The notes: generated by a model not told the origin, from the sequence alone. DNA of 64,000 nt from Corynebacterium heidelbergense (GCF_028609845.1 NZ_CP063191.1:248001-312000); one strand, 5' to 3'; shown: positions 8,595 to 18,403, counted from the first letter of the stretch. Translations and numbers: made by a program.

Positions 8595-9860
8595 CTAATG
8601 CCGGTCGTATTGGATCGCGGCGGGGTCCACCCCAGCGCGTTGGAAGGCCTCAGCGGAGTAGGCGATCATCTTCGGTCCGCCGGAGATGAGGACGTCCGCG
8701 TCCAGCCACCGGGGGTGATCCCGCACATACTCCACGGCCACGTCCGCTACTCGCCCGTGGCGCAAGGGGAGCTCGTTGAGGGCGGTGCGGGTGGCGGTGT
8801 TGTGGGCGCTGCCGGCATCCCCGTGCTCCACGACGGGGACCACGTCCAGCCAGTCCCAGGCCGAGGTGAAACCCTTGAGGCCGGGCAGCTCATATAACTC
8901 GTCGGGGCTCTGGGCGCCGTAGAACAACTTGATCTTCGGCTTAGCGGCATGGATGGACAGGTCCAGGATGAGGGCGCGCAAGGCGGCCAAGCCCGTGGAC
9001 CCGGCGACGAGGATGGCATCGTGTTGGGGGTTGAGCTGCATCTCCCCGTAGGCCTGGGCGACCACCCACACATCCCCCACTTCCGTGTGCCGGACCGCGG
9101 CATCAGAGAAGGTCCCCACGCCGCGTATATGGAACTCCGCCAGGCCCTGCTCGTCGAAGGGGATCGCGGGGGAGAGGTATCGCCACACGTCCGGGGTGTA
9201 GGGGGTATTGACCTCCACGTACTGGCCGGGCCACCACGGCCGGGGTGGGTCCATTTGCACGCGGACGACGATGACGTCGCTGCAGCGGCGTTCTGCGGCG
9301 ATGACTTTCGCGGCCACCGTCGCGGGCATGCCGGCGGCCGCATCCTCGGCGGCGCTGACGGCCATGACGTGGCAACACAGGTCCACGGCGTCCGCGAGCT
9401 CGCGGGGCATCCGGGCGTGGCGCAGGGGTTCGGCCGCGTCGGCGGCGGCCTCCCACCCCCGGCGGATAGCAAGGGCCAGCGCGCCGTAGTGGGCGTCCTC
9501 AATACCGAACTTCCGGAAATCGCGGCCCAGGCTCTGGAGGAATTCGATCTGATCCTCCCCGAGCTCCCCATCGGCGGTGATGCCGGAGGCGAGGAAGCGC
9601 AGGGACCGGACGAGGAGACCGCGGGGATCTACCCGGTGGTGGTCGCTGCCGAGTTCCGGTAGGTGCGACCAATCGGCGGGGGTGGAGATCGCTTCTGCTG
9701 CGGGGCGACCGGCCAGGGCGGGGCGGTGAATGGCGGCCGGGGCCGGGCCAATGGAGCGGAAGGTGGCGCAGGTGTGGCGGATTGCGGTATCGATTTGGGG
9801 TAACGCCAAGGACACGGCAGCGCTGATGCCTGCTTCCGTATCGGTGGAGTGACGTCCCAC
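8595..9860 (-). CDS. Type II flavohemoglobin-like protein (globin + FAD/NAD reductase)
   Basis: This 421-residue protein is read from the GTG at 9858–9860, preceded by AGGAAAGGA; a longer frame to 10025 would run through the HspR operators. The N-terminal half is a globin-like helical domain ending in LGRDFRKFGIEDAHYGALAL. A ferredoxin-reductase module follows: WWPGQYVEV with WRYLSPAIP (FAD site), VAGSTGLAALRALI (NAD site), FYGAQSPDELYEL and LISGGPKMI. By alignment to Hmp-type proteins the proximal heme His falls where this protein has Phe (GRDFRKFG), so heme binding is doubtful. A similar flavohemoglobin lies beside clpB in Mycobacterium tuberculosis (Rv0385), which supports the type II assignment. 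Divergent from clpB. Confidence 0.82.
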   Translation of the reverse strand: MGRHSTDTEAGISAAVSLALPQIDTAIRHTCATFRSIGPAPAAIHRPALAGRPAAEAISTPADWSHLPELGSDHHRVDPRGLLVRSLRFLASGITADGELGEDQIEFLQSLGRDFRKFGIEDAHYGALALAIRRGWEAAADAAEPLRHARMPRELADAVDLCCHVMAVSAAEDAAAGMPATVAAKVIAAERRCSDVIVVRVQMDPPRPWWPGQYVEVNTPYTPDVWRYLSPAIPFDEQGLAEFHIRGVGTFSDAAVRHTEVGDVWVVAQAYGEMQLNPQHDAILVAGSTGLAALRALILDLSIHAAKPKIKLFYGAQSPDELYELPGLKGFTSAWDWLDVVPVVEHGDAGSAHNTATRTALNELPLRHGRVADVAVEYVRDHPRWLDADVLISGGPKMIAYSAEAFQRAGVDPAAIQYDRH

Positions 9861-9965
9861 GTGATCGCGTCCTTTCCTCGGGTTCACGGCCTGCGTCTTG
9901 GTGTGCCCTTCGGTGCATAGTAACTCACGGGGACAGGTGCACCAGAGTTGAACAAAATTTCCTGA

Positions 9966-9986
9966 GTTGAGTGGAACAGACTCAGG
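9966..9986. promoter_or_regulatory. HAIR operator 1 (clpB / flavohemoglobin intergenic)
   Basis: GTTGAGT-N7-ACTCAGG is a near-consensus HspR inverted repeat. It lies about 80 bp upstream of the clpB ATG and about 105 bp upstream of the divergent flavohemoglobin-like start, so it can serve both promoters. Confidence 0.82.
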
Positions 9987-9995
9987 CTTGGTGTG

Positions 9996-10016
9996 GTTGA
10001 GTCTGGTGAACTCAAC
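9996..10016. promoter_or_regulatory. HAIR operator 2 (clpB promoter region)
   Basis: GTTGAGT-N7-ACTCAAC is a perfect 7+7 inverted repeat, placed exactly 30 bp from the first HAIR (three helical turns, same face). A further half site ACTCAAG follows at 10020–10026. Together they form a strong HspR landing zone for clpB. Confidence 0.85.
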
Positions 10017-10064
10017 TACACTCAAGACGGAAACGTCGACTCAGAAAGTGGGAAATCGACAAAC

Positions 10065-12668
10065 ATGAGCACCTTCACCCCAACCACCATGACCCGCGCC
10101 GCCATGCAGGCGGCCCTGCAGGACGCCTCCGCCCGAGGCAACCCGGACATCCGCCCAGCGCACCTGCTTGTCGCGCTGCTCTCGCAAGAGGACTCGATCG
10201 CCCTGCCGGTGTTGACCGCAGCGGGCGTGAACGCCCCCAGTGTGCTGGCGCAGGCCAAGTCCCTCGTCGCCGAATACCCCTCGGCCTCCGGATCGAACAT
10301 GGCCAACCCCCAGTTCAACCGGGATGCCGTCAACGCCATGACCGCCGCGCAAGAGCTGGCCGGGGAGATCGGGGACGCCTACGTATCCACGGAGGTCCTC
10401 CTCGCCGGCATCGCCAAGGGCACCTCGGACGCCGCCACGTTGCTCAACAACCTCGGCGGCAGCTTCGACAACCTCAAGGCGGCCTTTGAATCCGTCCGCG
10501 GCAACCGGAAGGTCACCACCGAGGAACCCGAGGGGCAGTTCCAGGCGCTGGAGAAGTACTCCACCGACCTCACCGCCCGCGCTCGGGAGGGCAAGATCGA
10601 CCCCGTCATCGGGCGCGACCAGGAAATCCGCCGCGTTGTGCAGGTGCTGTCCCGGCGCACGAAGAACAACCCCGTACTCATCGGCGAACCCGGTGTGGGG
10701 AAAACCGCCATCGTGGAGGGTCTGGCCCGGCGCATCGTGGCCGGGGACGTGCCGGAATCCCTGCGCGGCAAGAAGCTCATCGCCCTGGACCTCGGCTCCA
10801 TGCTCGCGGGCGCGAAGTACCGCGGTGAATTCGAAGAGCGGCTCAAGGCCGTCCTCGACGAGATCAAGGACTCCGGCGGGGAGGTCGTGACCTTCATCGA
10901 CGAGCTACACACGATCGTCGGCGCCGGGGCCGGCGGGGACTCCGCCATGGACGCGGGCAACATGATCAAGCCGCTGCTGGCCCGCGGAGAGCTGCGGCTC
11001 GTGGGTGCCACGACCCTGGACGAATACCGCAAGTACATCGAGAAGGACGCGGCCCTCGAGCGTCGGTTCCAGCAAGTCTTCGTGGGCGAGCCGACGCCGG
11101 AGGACACGATCGGCATCCTGCGCGGCCTCAAGGAGCGTTACGAGGTGCACCACGGCGTGCGGATCCAGGATTCCGCGCTCGTCGCCGCCGCCACGCTGTC
11201 CGATCGCTACATCACCAGCAGGTTCCTGCCGGACAAGGCCATCGACCTCGTGGATGAGGCCGCCTCCCGCCTGCGGATGGAGATCGACTCCCGCCCGGAG
11301 GAAATCGACAACGCCGAGCGCGTGGTGCGGCGCCTCGAGATCGAGGAGATGGCGCTGGAGAAGGAGACGGACGCCGCCTCCAAGGACCGACTCGAGCTGC
11401 TGCGCAGCGAGTTGGCCGATGAGAAGGAGAAGCTGGCCGGGCTTGTGGCCCGCTGGGATAACGAGAAGGCCGGGATCGACTCCCTCCGCGAAATCAAGGA
11501 GGAGCTGGACAATCTCCGCCGCGAGTCGGAAATCGCCGAGCGCGATGGCAACTTCGCCAAGGTCGCCGAGCTGCGCTACGGGCGCATCCCGGATGTGGAA
11601 AAGCGCCTGGCCGCCGCAGAGGAGTCCGTCGCGGAAGCGCAGGCCAGCGGCGGGGACATGATGCTCACGGAGGAGGTCACCCCGGACACCATTGCGGAGG
11701 TGGTCAGCGCCTGGACCGGCATTCCCGCCGGCAAGATGCTCCAGGGCGAATCCGAGAAGCTGCTGGCCATGGAGCTGGCGCTCTCTGCGCGAGTAGTCGG
11801 CCAGGATAGCGCCGTCATGGCCGTGTCCGATGCCGTTCGCCGGGCCCGTGCCGGGGTCGCCGATCCTAACCGCCCCACGGGCTCCTTCCTCTTCCTGGGG
11901 CCCACGGGTGTGGGCAAGACAGAGCTGGCTAAGGCGCTGGCGGAGTTCCTCTTCGACGATGAGCACGCCATGGTTCGGATCGACATGTCCGAATTCGGCG
12001 AGAAGCATTCCGTCGCGCGCCTGGTTGGTGCCCCTCCCGGATATGTCGGTTACGACGCCGGGGGCCAATTGACGGAGGCAGTGCGCCGCCGACCCTACAC
12101 AGTGGTCCTCTTCGACGAGGTGGAGAAGGCGCACCCCGATGTGTTCGATGTGCTCCTGCAAGTGCTCGACGAGGGACGGTTGACCGACGGCCAGGGCCGC
12201 ACCGTGGACTTCCGGAACACCATCCTGATCCTCACCTCCAACCTGGGCGCCGGCGGAACCGAAGAGCAGGTCATGGCCGCCGTGAAGGCGGCCTTCAAGC
12301 CGGAGTTCGTCAACCGGTTGGACGATGTATTGGTGTTCAAGCCGCTCAGCGAGGAGCAGCTCGAGTCCATCGTCAGCATCCAGATCCGCGGCCTGGCCGA
12401 TCGGCTCGCCGCCCGACGGTTGACGTTGGACGTCACGGATGCGGCGAAGGCCTGGCTGGCGGAGCGGGGATACGACCCCGCCTATGGTGCCCGTCCGTTG
12501 CGCCGACTGATTCAGAAGGCCATCGGCGACGAGCTGGCGCGCAGGCTTTTGGCCGGTGATGTGCGCGACGGCGATACCGTGCGGGTGGATGTCGCCGCCG
12601 ATGATGCGGACTCGCTGAGCATCGCAGCGGTGGGTGACGACGAGGAGCGTTCTGACGGCGGCGCCTAG
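10065..12668 (+). CDS. clpB: ATP-dependent disaggregase ClpB
   Basis: This 867-residue Hsp100 protein rescues aggregated proteins together with DnaK/DnaJ in the cytosol. The ATG at 10065 ([18 protein letters not shown]) is preferred over an in-frame GTG at 9993, which lies inside the HspR operators. The order is: Clp N domain (two repeats, about 1–150), NBD1 with Walker A GEPGVGKT near residue 207 and Walker [10 protein letters not shown], the coiled-coil M domain (Glu/Lys/Leu-rich, about 400–525), then NBD2 with Walker [10 protein letters not shown] near 611 and [14 protein letters not shown]. The length is usual for the family. Two HAIR operators upstream indicate repression by HspR. The M domain identifies ClpB rather than ClpA/C. 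Confidence 0.97.
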   Translation: MSTFTPTTMTRAAMQAALQDASARGNPDIRPAHLLVALLSQEDSIALPVLTAAGVNAPSVLAQAKSLVAEYPSASGSNMANPQFNRDAVNAMTAAQELAGEIGDAYVSTEVLLAGIAKGTSDAATLLNNLGGSFDNLKAAFESVRGNRKVTTEEPEGQFQALEKYSTDLTARAREGKIDPVIGRDQEIRRVVQVLSRRTKNNPVLIGEPGVGKTAIVEGLARRIVAGDVPESLRGKKLIALDLGSMLAGAKYRGEFEERLKAVLDEIKDSGGEVVTFIDELHTIVGAGAGGDSAMDAGNMIKPLLARGELRLVGATTLDEYRKYIEKDAALERRFQQVFVGEPTPEDTIGILRGLKERYEVHHGVRIQDSALVAAATLSDRYITSRFLPDKAIDLVDEAASRLRMEIDSRPEEIDNAERVVRRLEIEEMALEKETDAASKDRLELLRSELADEKEKLAGLVARWDNEKAGIDSLREIKEELDNLRRESEIAERDGNFAKVAELRYGRIPDVEKRLAAAEESVAEAQASGGDMMLTEEVTPDTIAEVVSAWTGIPAGKMLQGESEKLLAMELALSARVVGQDSAVMAVSDAVRRARAGVADPNRPTGSFLFLGPTGVGKTELAKALAEFLFDDEHAMVRIDMSEFGEKHSVARLVGAPPGYVGYDAGGQLTEAVRRRPYTVVLFDEVEKAHPDVFDVLLQVLDEGRLTDGQGRTVDFRNTILILTSNLGAGGTEEQVMAAVKAAFKPEFVNRLDDVLVFKPLSEEQLESIVSIQIRGLADRLAARRLTLDVTDAAKAWLAERGYDPAYGARPLRRLIQKAIGDELARRLLAGDVRDGDTVRVDVAADDADSLSIAAVGDDEERSDGGA

Positions 12669-12714
12669 GATTTTGGGCTACAGTGTGATCCACAACACAT
12701 TTGGCCCCAAAATC
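12669..12714. promoter_or_regulatory. Inverted repeat enclosing a GlxR/CRP-like site before the aldehyde dehydrogenase
   Basis: GATTTTGGG (12669–12677) and CCCAAAATC (12706–12714) form a perfect 9-bp inverted repeat with a 28-bp interior. Inside lies TGTGATCCACAACACA (12684–12699), one base off the CRP/GlxR consensus TGTGA-N6-TCACA. The repeat starts right after the clpB stop and lies about 60 bp before the dehydrogenase start. It may be a dual-regulator operator, or in part the clpB terminator. GlxR control of ald-type genes is known in Corynebacterium; here it is inferred from the motif. Confidence 0.5.
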
Positions 12715-12774
12715 ATTGGGTCCTGACGGGGCACGGGCCAGCGTGGACCCGAGGGAAAGGACTCTCTGTTCGCC

Positions 12775-14295
12775 ATGACTGTCTACGCAGATCCCGGTAC
12801 GGACGGCGCCATCGTCACCTTCAAGAAGCGCTACGAAAACTACATCGGCGGGCAGCGGGTCCCTCCAGCCAAGAGGCGGTACCTGGACAACGTCACCCCC
12901 ATCACCGGGGAAGTCTTCTGTCAGGTGCCACGATCGACCGCCGTGGATATCGACAGGGCACTCGACGCGGCTCATTCCGCGAAAGCGGGGTGGGCCGCGA
13001 CGTGTGTTGCGGACAGAGCCGCAGTGCTGTTGCAGATTGCGGACGTGCTCGAACAGAACCTCGAGAGCCTGGCCGTTGCGGAGAGCTGGGACAACGGCAA
13101 GGCCGTGCGCGAGACCCTCGCGGCCGATATTCCGCTGGCCGTCGACCATTTCCGGTACTACGCCGGAGTGATCCGCGCCCAAGAAGATCGGACGTCCCAA
13201 ATCAGCGACAACCTCGTTGCGTATCACTTCCACGAGCCGCTTGGAGTCGTCGGGCAGATCATCCCATGGAACTTCCCCATCCTCATGGCCGCATGGAAGA
13301 TCGCCCCTGCCTTAGCAGCCGGAAACTGCATCGTTCTCAAACCAGCCGAACAGACCCCGGCCTCCATCTTGTTGGTCGTGGAACTCATTGAAGACCTCCT
13401 CCCCGCCGGGGTGCTGAATGTAGTCAACGGGTTGGGAGAAGAAGCCGGCGCAGCGCTCACGGCGTCCGAAAGAATCGACAAGATTGCATTCACCGGGTCC
13501 ACCGAGATCGGGAAGGTCATCAACCGGGCCGCCGCAGACAAATTAATTCCGGTTACGCTGGAGCTAGGCGGAAAATCGCCCAGCGTGTTCTTCAAGGACG
13601 TTATGGACCTCGACGACGCTTTTCGGCGAAAGTGCGTGGAGGGGCTGGCGATGTTTGCGCTCAACCAGGGGGAAGTGTGTACGTGTCCTTCCCGTGCGTT
13701 GGTGCACGGGGATATCGCGGAGGAATTTCTGGATCTTGCCATCGCCAAGGTGCGTGGGATTCGAACCGGAAACCCGCTGGATACCGACGTGATGATGGGT
13801 GCGCAGGCATCCCAGGAGCAGATGGACAAGATCACCGGTCATCTCCAATCCGGGCCGGAAGAGGGGGCCGAGGTGCTTACCGGCGGTGGGATAAGCGACA
13901 TTTCGGAGCGCTCCGGTGGGTTCTATATCGAACCCACCATCTTCAGAGGGACGAATAATATGCGCTTGTTCCAGGAGGAGATCTTTGGTCCGGTGCTAGC
14001 CGTCACAACATTCCGCGACTTCGACGAGGCCATTCGGATCGCGAATGACACGGAATACGGCCTGGGAGCTGGAGTGTGGACCCGAAATGGGACCACAGCG
14101 TACAAGGCGGGCCGGGCAATCCAATCCGGACGAGTGTGGATTAACAACTACCACTCGTATCCGGCTCACGCTGCCTTCGGCGGGTACAAGAAATCTGGGC
14201 TGGGCAGGGAAACGCACCTCATGATGCTGGACCACTACCAGCAGACGAAGAACCTACTGTGGTCCTACGACGACGAACCCACGGGGCTTTTCTAG
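12775..14295 (+). CDS. ald: Aldehyde dehydrogenase (acetaldehyde/ExaC type)
   Basis: This 506-residue NAD-dependent aldehyde dehydrogenase has the nucleotide-binding region [20 protein letters not shown] and FTGSTEIGK. The general-base Glu is in LELGGKSP and the catalytic Cys in [12 protein letters not shown]. The C-terminal [17 protein letters not shown] is typical of the ExaC/AldB acetaldehyde dehydrogenase group, which oxidises acetaldehyde to acetate during ethanol use. In C. glutamicum the equivalent ald gene also lies near the hspR cluster. It is preceded by a CRP/GlxR-like motif, suggesting carbon-source control. Base composition is slightly more AT-rich than in clpB. No alcohol dehydrogenase is adjacent. 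Confidence 0.9.
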   Translation: MTVYADPGTDGAIVTFKKRYENYIGGQRVPPAKRRYLDNVTPITGEVFCQVPRSTAVDIDRALDAAHSAKAGWAATCVADRAAVLLQIADVLEQNLESLAVAESWDNGKAVRETLAADIPLAVDHFRYYAGVIRAQEDRTSQISDNLVAYHFHEPLGVVGQIIPWNFPILMAAWKIAPALAAGNCIVLKPAEQTPASILLVVELIEDLLPAGVLNVVNGLGEEAGAALTASERIDKIAFTGSTEIGKVINRAAADKLIPVTLELGGKSPSVFFKDVMDLDDAFRRKCVEGLAMFALNQGEVCTCPSRALVHGDIAEEFLDLAIAKVRGIRTGNPLDTDVMMGAQASQEQMDKITGHLQSGPEEGAEVLTGGGISDISERSGGFYIEPTIFRGTNNMRLFQEEIFGPVLAVTTFRDFDEAIRIANDTEYGLGAGVWTRNGTTAYKAGRAIQSGRVWINNYHSYPAHAAFGGYKKSGLGRETHLMMLDHYQQTKNLLWSYDDEPTGLF

Positions 14296-14461
14296 GGGCC
14301 CGTGGGGTGGTGGGTCAGTTGGCCGTCTGCCATTTGACGCCTGATGTGACACAAGCCGCGAAGGCTTGACTGGCAGAGGAAAGACTTGAGACCAGCAAAA
14401 TAGGTGAACGAAAAGCCGGTGTGCGCCCATGGTGCCTTCGCCCCGATCTACAATCAGTGGA

Positions 14462-15151
14462 ATGAACCGCTCTAAAAGCCACATCTTCGTTCGCGCCCTA
14501 GCTTTCGTCGCGTTGCTTTTCCTGGTCTGGGTATCGAGGGATGCTTTGCACGGGGAGCGCTTTGGGGGCCTAGGCCTGAGCTGGTGCGGCATCATCGCGG
14601 GGGTTCTGTTCCTCCCAGCTGCGACCCACGCGCACCAACTACCGGCGGCGCGTTTTTCGCTTTACTCGGCTGCGGCGCTGACCGTGCTTTATACGGAACC
14701 ACAAAGGGTCACTGCCTGGTTGCTCGGGATAATCGCTGTCTTGGTCTTGGTCGGCTGTGTGCTTCCGCAGCGTCGGGGCGGCTCCTCGCAAATACCGCCC
14801 GCAGTGGCTAAGGCGATGTGGTGGTATGCGCTGGCGAGTATTCCCGGGGTGTTCCTCATGTTCGAGCCCGTGCTATGGGTCTTACTCATTGGGGCAGCAT
14901 TCTTTGTCGCCGCCACGAGTTACTACCGCACTTCATTTTGGTGTCGGTTCCTACTGACCCTCGCCAGCGTTGGGTTAACCAGCACCTGGATTGGGGGATT
15001 GATGGCCGTCAACGAGCCGTCGTCGATCTACATTTGGCCACTCCTGGCCGTGCCAATGGGGGGTTTGGCGACGTGGCTGGCGGTTGGAAAATTCAGTGGA
15101 ACCTCCGATGTGGCCTGGCCGGATCCAACCGGTGCCAAGAGCGTCAGATGA
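14462..15151 (+). CDS. Hypothetical integral membrane protein
   Basis: This 229-residue protein is read from the ATG at 14462 (MNRSKSHIFVRALAF); an upstream in-frame start at 14429 is less likely. About six to seven hydrophobic helices cover the length, with short polar loops (TYSYYRT-type and PQRRGGSSQ) and a hydrophilic C-terminus. I recognise no family. It points the same way as the ABC/two-component module that begins 92 bp downstream, and it shares that module's lower GC, so it may have arrived with it. An inverted repeat at 15161–15183 separates them, so it is probably not in the same transcript. Confidence 0.6.
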   Translation: MNRSKSHIFVRALAFVALLFLVWVSRDALHGERFGGLGLSWCGIIAGVLFLPAATHAHQLPAARFSLYSAAALTVLYTEPQRVTAWLLGIIAVLVLVGCVLPQRRGGSSQIPPAVAKAMWWYALASIPGVFLMFEPVLWVLLIGAAFFVAATSYYRTSFWCRFLLTLASVGLTSTWIGGLMAVNEPSSIYIWPLLAVPMGGLATWLAVGKFSGTSDVAWPDPTGAKSVR

Positions 15152-15160
15152 CAAAAGTCA

Positions 15161-15183
15161 CGTGAAAATTATGAGGTTTCACG
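15161..15183. promoter_or_regulatory. Inverted repeat, candidate response-regulator operator
   Basis: CGTGAAA-N9-TTTCACG is a perfect 7-bp inverted repeat with 16 bp between arm starts, about 60 bp upstream of the ABC ATPase gene. NarL/LuxR-type regulators bind short inverted repeats, and such a regulator is encoded by the last gene of this module (18404–19012), so autoregulation is plausible. It is not followed by a T-run, so a terminator is less likely. Confidence 0.4.
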
Positions 15184-15242
15184 GGCGATTTGGTGACGCC
15201 TAGCACTGCCCGACTGCGTTCAACCTCGCCACAGTTGAAGGT

Positions 15243-16208
15243 ATGAAGAACGCAGTCGTCAGAGTGAAGAACTTCTCCCGTGCCTACGGCAAGAGCGGGA
15301 TTAACTGGGCTACCGGTTTGAAGCGCAATTCCACCCTTCGGGACCACATTGCGGTCGATCGGATTAGCTTCACGATCCACCGCGGCGAGTGCTACGGACT
15401 GCTGGGGACCAATGGAGCGGGCAAGACGTCCACACTCGAGGTACTGGAGGGGCTTGCCCGGCGGACCGATGGAACCGTGCGGATGCTGGACAAGGATCCC
15501 ATCGGTGATCGAAAGGTATTGCGACCCCACATGGGCGTGATGCTCCAGCACGGCGGATTGCCCCAGGAACTCACCGTAGCCGAGACCATGCGGATGTGGG
15601 CAGGAACATGCTCCTCCCCGCAGCCTGTCGAGCAGGTCCTCGACCAGGTGAAGCTCAACCATCGTGTTACCCACAAGGTCGGCAGCCTGTCCGGAGGTGA
15701 GCAGCGCAGACTGGACCTTGCCTGCGCCCTGGTGGGCAACCCGAGCATCCTCTTCCTGGACGAACCCACCACCGGGTTGGACCCCGAATCGCGCCAAAAC
15801 ACGTGGAACCTACTGCTAGAGCTCAAGCAGCAAGGTGTCACTATGGTTCTCACCACCCATTACTTGGAAGAAGCGGAGCACTTGTGCGACCGCATCGCGA
15901 TCATGCACCAGGGACGGATCGAGGTGGAGGGGACCCTCAGTGAATTGGTCTCCACAGTCCCAGCCGAGATTCGGTTTGACCTGAATGCGCCGGCTACCCC
16001 GCTGCCCGAGCTCCCCGGCACCTCCGTCCTCCAAGACGGAACCCGTTTAGTCATCCGGACCCCCGAGCTCCAGCGGCACTGCCTGCAGGTGCTGTCTTGG
16101 GCAGATTCACAGGGGATCCAACTGCTGAACTTTGCCGCTCAACCGGCCAGTTTAGACAACGTCTTTCTCAACATCGCGGGGAAAACCGCGTCCCATGCCC
16201 ACATGTAA
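15243..16208 (+). CDS. ABC transporter ATP-binding protein (DrrA/CcmA-type exporter)
   Basis: This 321-residue ATPase has Walker A GTNGAGKTS, Q-loop MLQHGG, signature LSGGEQRR, Walker B ILFLDEPTTGLDP and H-switch TTHYLEE. An extended C-terminal region of about 90 residues (ending SLDNVFLNIAGK) is typical of DrrA-like multidrug and lipid exporters. It energises the ABC-2 permease encoded next. The N-terminal insert (GKSGINWATGLKRNST) before the Walker A domain is a little longer than usual. The gene begins a four-gene module of ATPase, permease, histidine kinase and response regulator, a layout typical of antibiotic- or envelope-stress-responsive exporters. Confidence 0.92.
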   Translation: MKNAVVRVKNFSRAYGKSGINWATGLKRNSTLRDHIAVDRISFTIHRGECYGLLGTNGAGKTSTLEVLEGLARRTDGTVRMLDKDPIGDRKVLRPHMGVMLQHGGLPQELTVAETMRMWAGTCSSPQPVEQVLDQVKLNHRVTHKVGSLSGGEQRRLDLACALVGNPSILFLDEPTTGLDPESRQNTWNLLLELKQQGVTMVLTTHYLEEAEHLCDRIAIMHQGRIEVEGTLSELVSTVPAEIRFDLNAPATPLPELPGTSVLQDGTRLVIRTPELQRHCLQVLSWADSQGIQLLNFAAQPASLDNVFLNIAGKTASHAHM

Positions 16209-16293
16209 TCGCGCAGCCCCCGGCTCTTTTGTCGGGCAGGGATCGGGAGCGGGCAGTCGCAATTTAATTCGTAAACACCTGAGGAGGAAAACC

Positions 16294-17136
16294 GTGAAAA
16301 CCATGCCGTATGATCCGGCGCCCGCTGGGACCGCCGCCGCTGGGACCGCCCCCGCTCCGATCAGCGCGGGGCGCAAGAATTCTGCCGCGGGGAGATTTCG
16401 GTCCCTCGCCAGAGCCGAATGGCTCCAATTCCGCCGGAACCGGGTGATGATCTTTCTGCTACTAACTACGTGCATTGGCCTGCCGGTCTTCGTCTTCACG
16501 CAGTTGAATGGCGGAGCTGATCCGGCCACACGGGCGGTGCGCAATGCCGCAACGTTCGACGTCATGCTAATCTTGGCGGGGGTCAACGTCTTGTTCTATT
16601 CGATCCTGAGCATGGCGACTACCAGGCGCGATGAGGGCGTGTTGAAGCGGTTGCGCACGGGGGAGGCCCGGGATGTCGAGATTCTGGCGGCGTTGTGCAC
16701 ACCGGGAGCGACAATCGTGGTGGGCGTGGCGCTCGCGCTCGGTGTCGGCTGCGCGGTCGTGAGCGGACAAACCCCCGCCAACGCGCTCTTTCTGGTGGCG
16801 GGCACCCTGGGCTTCATCGTTGTGGCCGGTTCGCTGGCGCTCCTTACCTCCGCGGTCACTAAGAATGCTGAGGCGTCCCAAGTGACGTCTCTGCCGGTGT
16901 ACCTTCTGGCGATCGGATCCATGGGCGTTTACCGTGGGATGCTCCCGGAATGGGCGCAGGACTTGGCCAAGAACAATCCCTTCGGCAACTGCGTTGATTT
17001 GGTCTACCACGGTTGGGGCGCCGCTTCCGAGGGGATGTCCGCCGGTGGATGGGAGGCGCTGATTAAGCTCGCCGTGTGGTGCATGATCCTGGGGGTAGCC
17101 GCCAGGTACTACATGCGGTGGGAGACGCACCGGTAA
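16294..17136 (+). CDS. ABC-2 type permease
   Basis: This 280-residue membrane subunit is read from the GTG at 16294, which has a strong GAGGAGG six bases upstream; an earlier in-frame ATG at 16195 overlaps the ATPase gene and lacks a ribosome site. After a soluble Pro/Ala-rich N-terminus (PAPAGTAAAGTAPAP) it shows about six helices, starting near RVMIFLLLTTCIGLPVFVF. The ABC-2 middle region SMATTRRDEGVLKRLRTG is clear. It forms an exporter with the preceding ATPase. The substrate is unknown; drugs, lipids or antimicrobial peptides are the usual cargo. Confidence 0.87.
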   Translation: MKTMPYDPAPAGTAAAGTAPAPISAGRKNSAAGRFRSLARAEWLQFRRNRVMIFLLLTTCIGLPVFVFTQLNGGADPATRAVRNAATFDVMLILAGVNVLFYSILSMATTRRDEGVLKRLRTGEARDVEILAALCTPGATIVVGVALALGVGCAVVSGQTPANALFLVAGTLGFIVVAGSLALLTSAVTKNAEASQVTSLPVYLLAIGSMGVYRGMLPEWAQDLAKNNPFGNCVDLVYHGWGAASEGMSAGGWEALIKLAVWCMILGVAARYYMRWETHR

Positions 17137-17239
17137 TCATCCGTTGATTTGGTGGTGCCGGGACCCTGCCCGCCCCCGTCAGTTCACTCCCCGCGAATGT
17201 CCGCAGCCAACCCCGCCACACAACCGAGGTTTAACGCTC

Positions 17240-18400
17240 GTGAAGTCCATCCTCCCGGCCAGTTCCACGGCGCGGTACGCGCTGATGACGCGCACCTCCC
17301 TCCAGGTCAGTTACGCGTGCTTCTTCCTGGTTTTCGCTGTCGTGTTCTATGACGGTTATCAAAGCAAGTACACGGCGACCGAGGGATTGTTCCCTCTACT
17401 TGTGTCCATGGGCGCCATGGTGGCGGCCACCTTGCTGGGGTTGGTGGAGTTCGGCATAGCCCCGCGACTGCACGTAGATAAACCGGCCAACAACCCCAGG
17501 CGGTTCCTTGGGAGCATGGCACTATGCGCCGCAATCATCGCCGTGGGCCTCTTCGCCCTGACCGTGGGCAGTGAGGTGTGGCGGGTCGCCGGTTACTACT
17601 CGGCGGTGTGGTCGGCAATCACCCTGGGCTTCGCTTTTATCCCATGGTTATCGCACAAGTGGTGGTGGTGGCTAGGCCTGGCGGTAATCATCACCGTGTT
17701 CTGCCGCCGATGGGGCCTGTGGCCACCTCTGATCGGCGTGTTGAGTTCCACCCCAACGACGCTGCTCTCGGCATGGGGTATGGACGTCATCCGAGAACTC
17801 GAAAGATCCCGCAGATTGGAAGCGAGCCTCAGAGTCTCCGAAGAACGCCTGCGTATTGCCCAGGAGCTCCACGACACGATGGGCCAGCACCTGGCGGCGA
17901 TTTCCGTTAAGGCCGAACTCGCTAAGGCCCTGGCGCAGCGGGATGACAGCCGGTTCTTAGATGAGATCAAAGCCATTCAGCAGTTGGCTGCAACATCCAC
18001 GGCCGAAATGCGGCAGGTGGTTCAGGGTTATCGCGAAATTGATCTATCGGTTGAGTGGTATCGGTCCATCGAATTGTTGAAGCAGGCGGGGATCGAGGTC
18101 TGCGCTGAAGGGTCGCCGACGGCTGTGCCGCAGCGGTTCCATGTTCTCGCTGCCTGGTTCATCCGGGAAGCGGCCACCAACGTCCTGCGCCATTCACAAG
18201 CTACCCACACGAAGTTCCGGGTTTCCGAAAAGGAGATCTCCGTGTACAACGACGGTGCACACCTCCCGGTGGGTCCACCGGGTGGGTTGGACTCAATTCG
18301 CCGCCGGGGTGAGGCCCTCGGCACTACCGTTACGCTGCAGCGGGACCCTCGGGGCACCTTCCTTGTCACCCTGGGCCTGCCTGAACAAAGAGAGGCCTAA
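17240..18400 (+). CDS. Sensor histidine kinase (DesK/NarX-like, HisKA_3)
   Basis: This 386-residue kinase is read from the GTG at 17240 (VKSILPASSTARYAL), with GAGG upstream. Five or so transmembrane helices occupy the first 170 residues, with little extracytoplasmic sequence. That favours intramembrane sensing of lipid or drug stress. The dimerisation box AQELHDTMGQHLAAISVK carries the phospho-His. The ATPase domain shows an N box at EAATNVLRHSQ and a G box at GGLDSIRRRGEALG. It is followed 3 bp later by its response regulator. Its gene neighbours suggest that it senses a substrate of, or the damage relieved by, the ABC exporter encoded upstream. Confidence 0.9.
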   Translation: MKSILPASSTARYALMTRTSLQVSYACFFLVFAVVFYDGYQSKYTATEGLFPLLVSMGAMVAATLLGLVEFGIAPRLHVDKPANNPRRFLGSMALCAAIIAVGLFALTVGSEVWRVAGYYSAVWSAITLGFAFIPWLSHKWWWWLGLAVIITVFCRRWGLWPPLIGVLSSTPTTLLSAWGMDVIRELERSRRLEASLRVSEERLRIAQELHDTMGQHLAAISVKAELAKALAQRDDSRFLDEIKAIQQLAATSTAEMRQVVQGYREIDLSVEWYRSIELLKQAGIEVCAEGSPTAVPQRFHVLAAWFIREAATNVLRHSQATHTKFRVSEKEISVYNDGAHLPVGPPGGLDSIRRRGEALGTTVTLQRDPRGTFLVTLGLPEQREA

Positions 18401-18403
18401 ACC

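Noticed and set aside
9993..10064. Upstream start for clpB at 9993
   Set aside because: It lies inside the second HspR operator, and the peptide before MSTFTPTTM does not resemble ClpB.
10905..12161. 418-codon open frame antisense to clpB
   Set aside because: It is a shadow of clpB codon structure in GC-rich DNA, has no recognisable domain and lacks a ribosome site.
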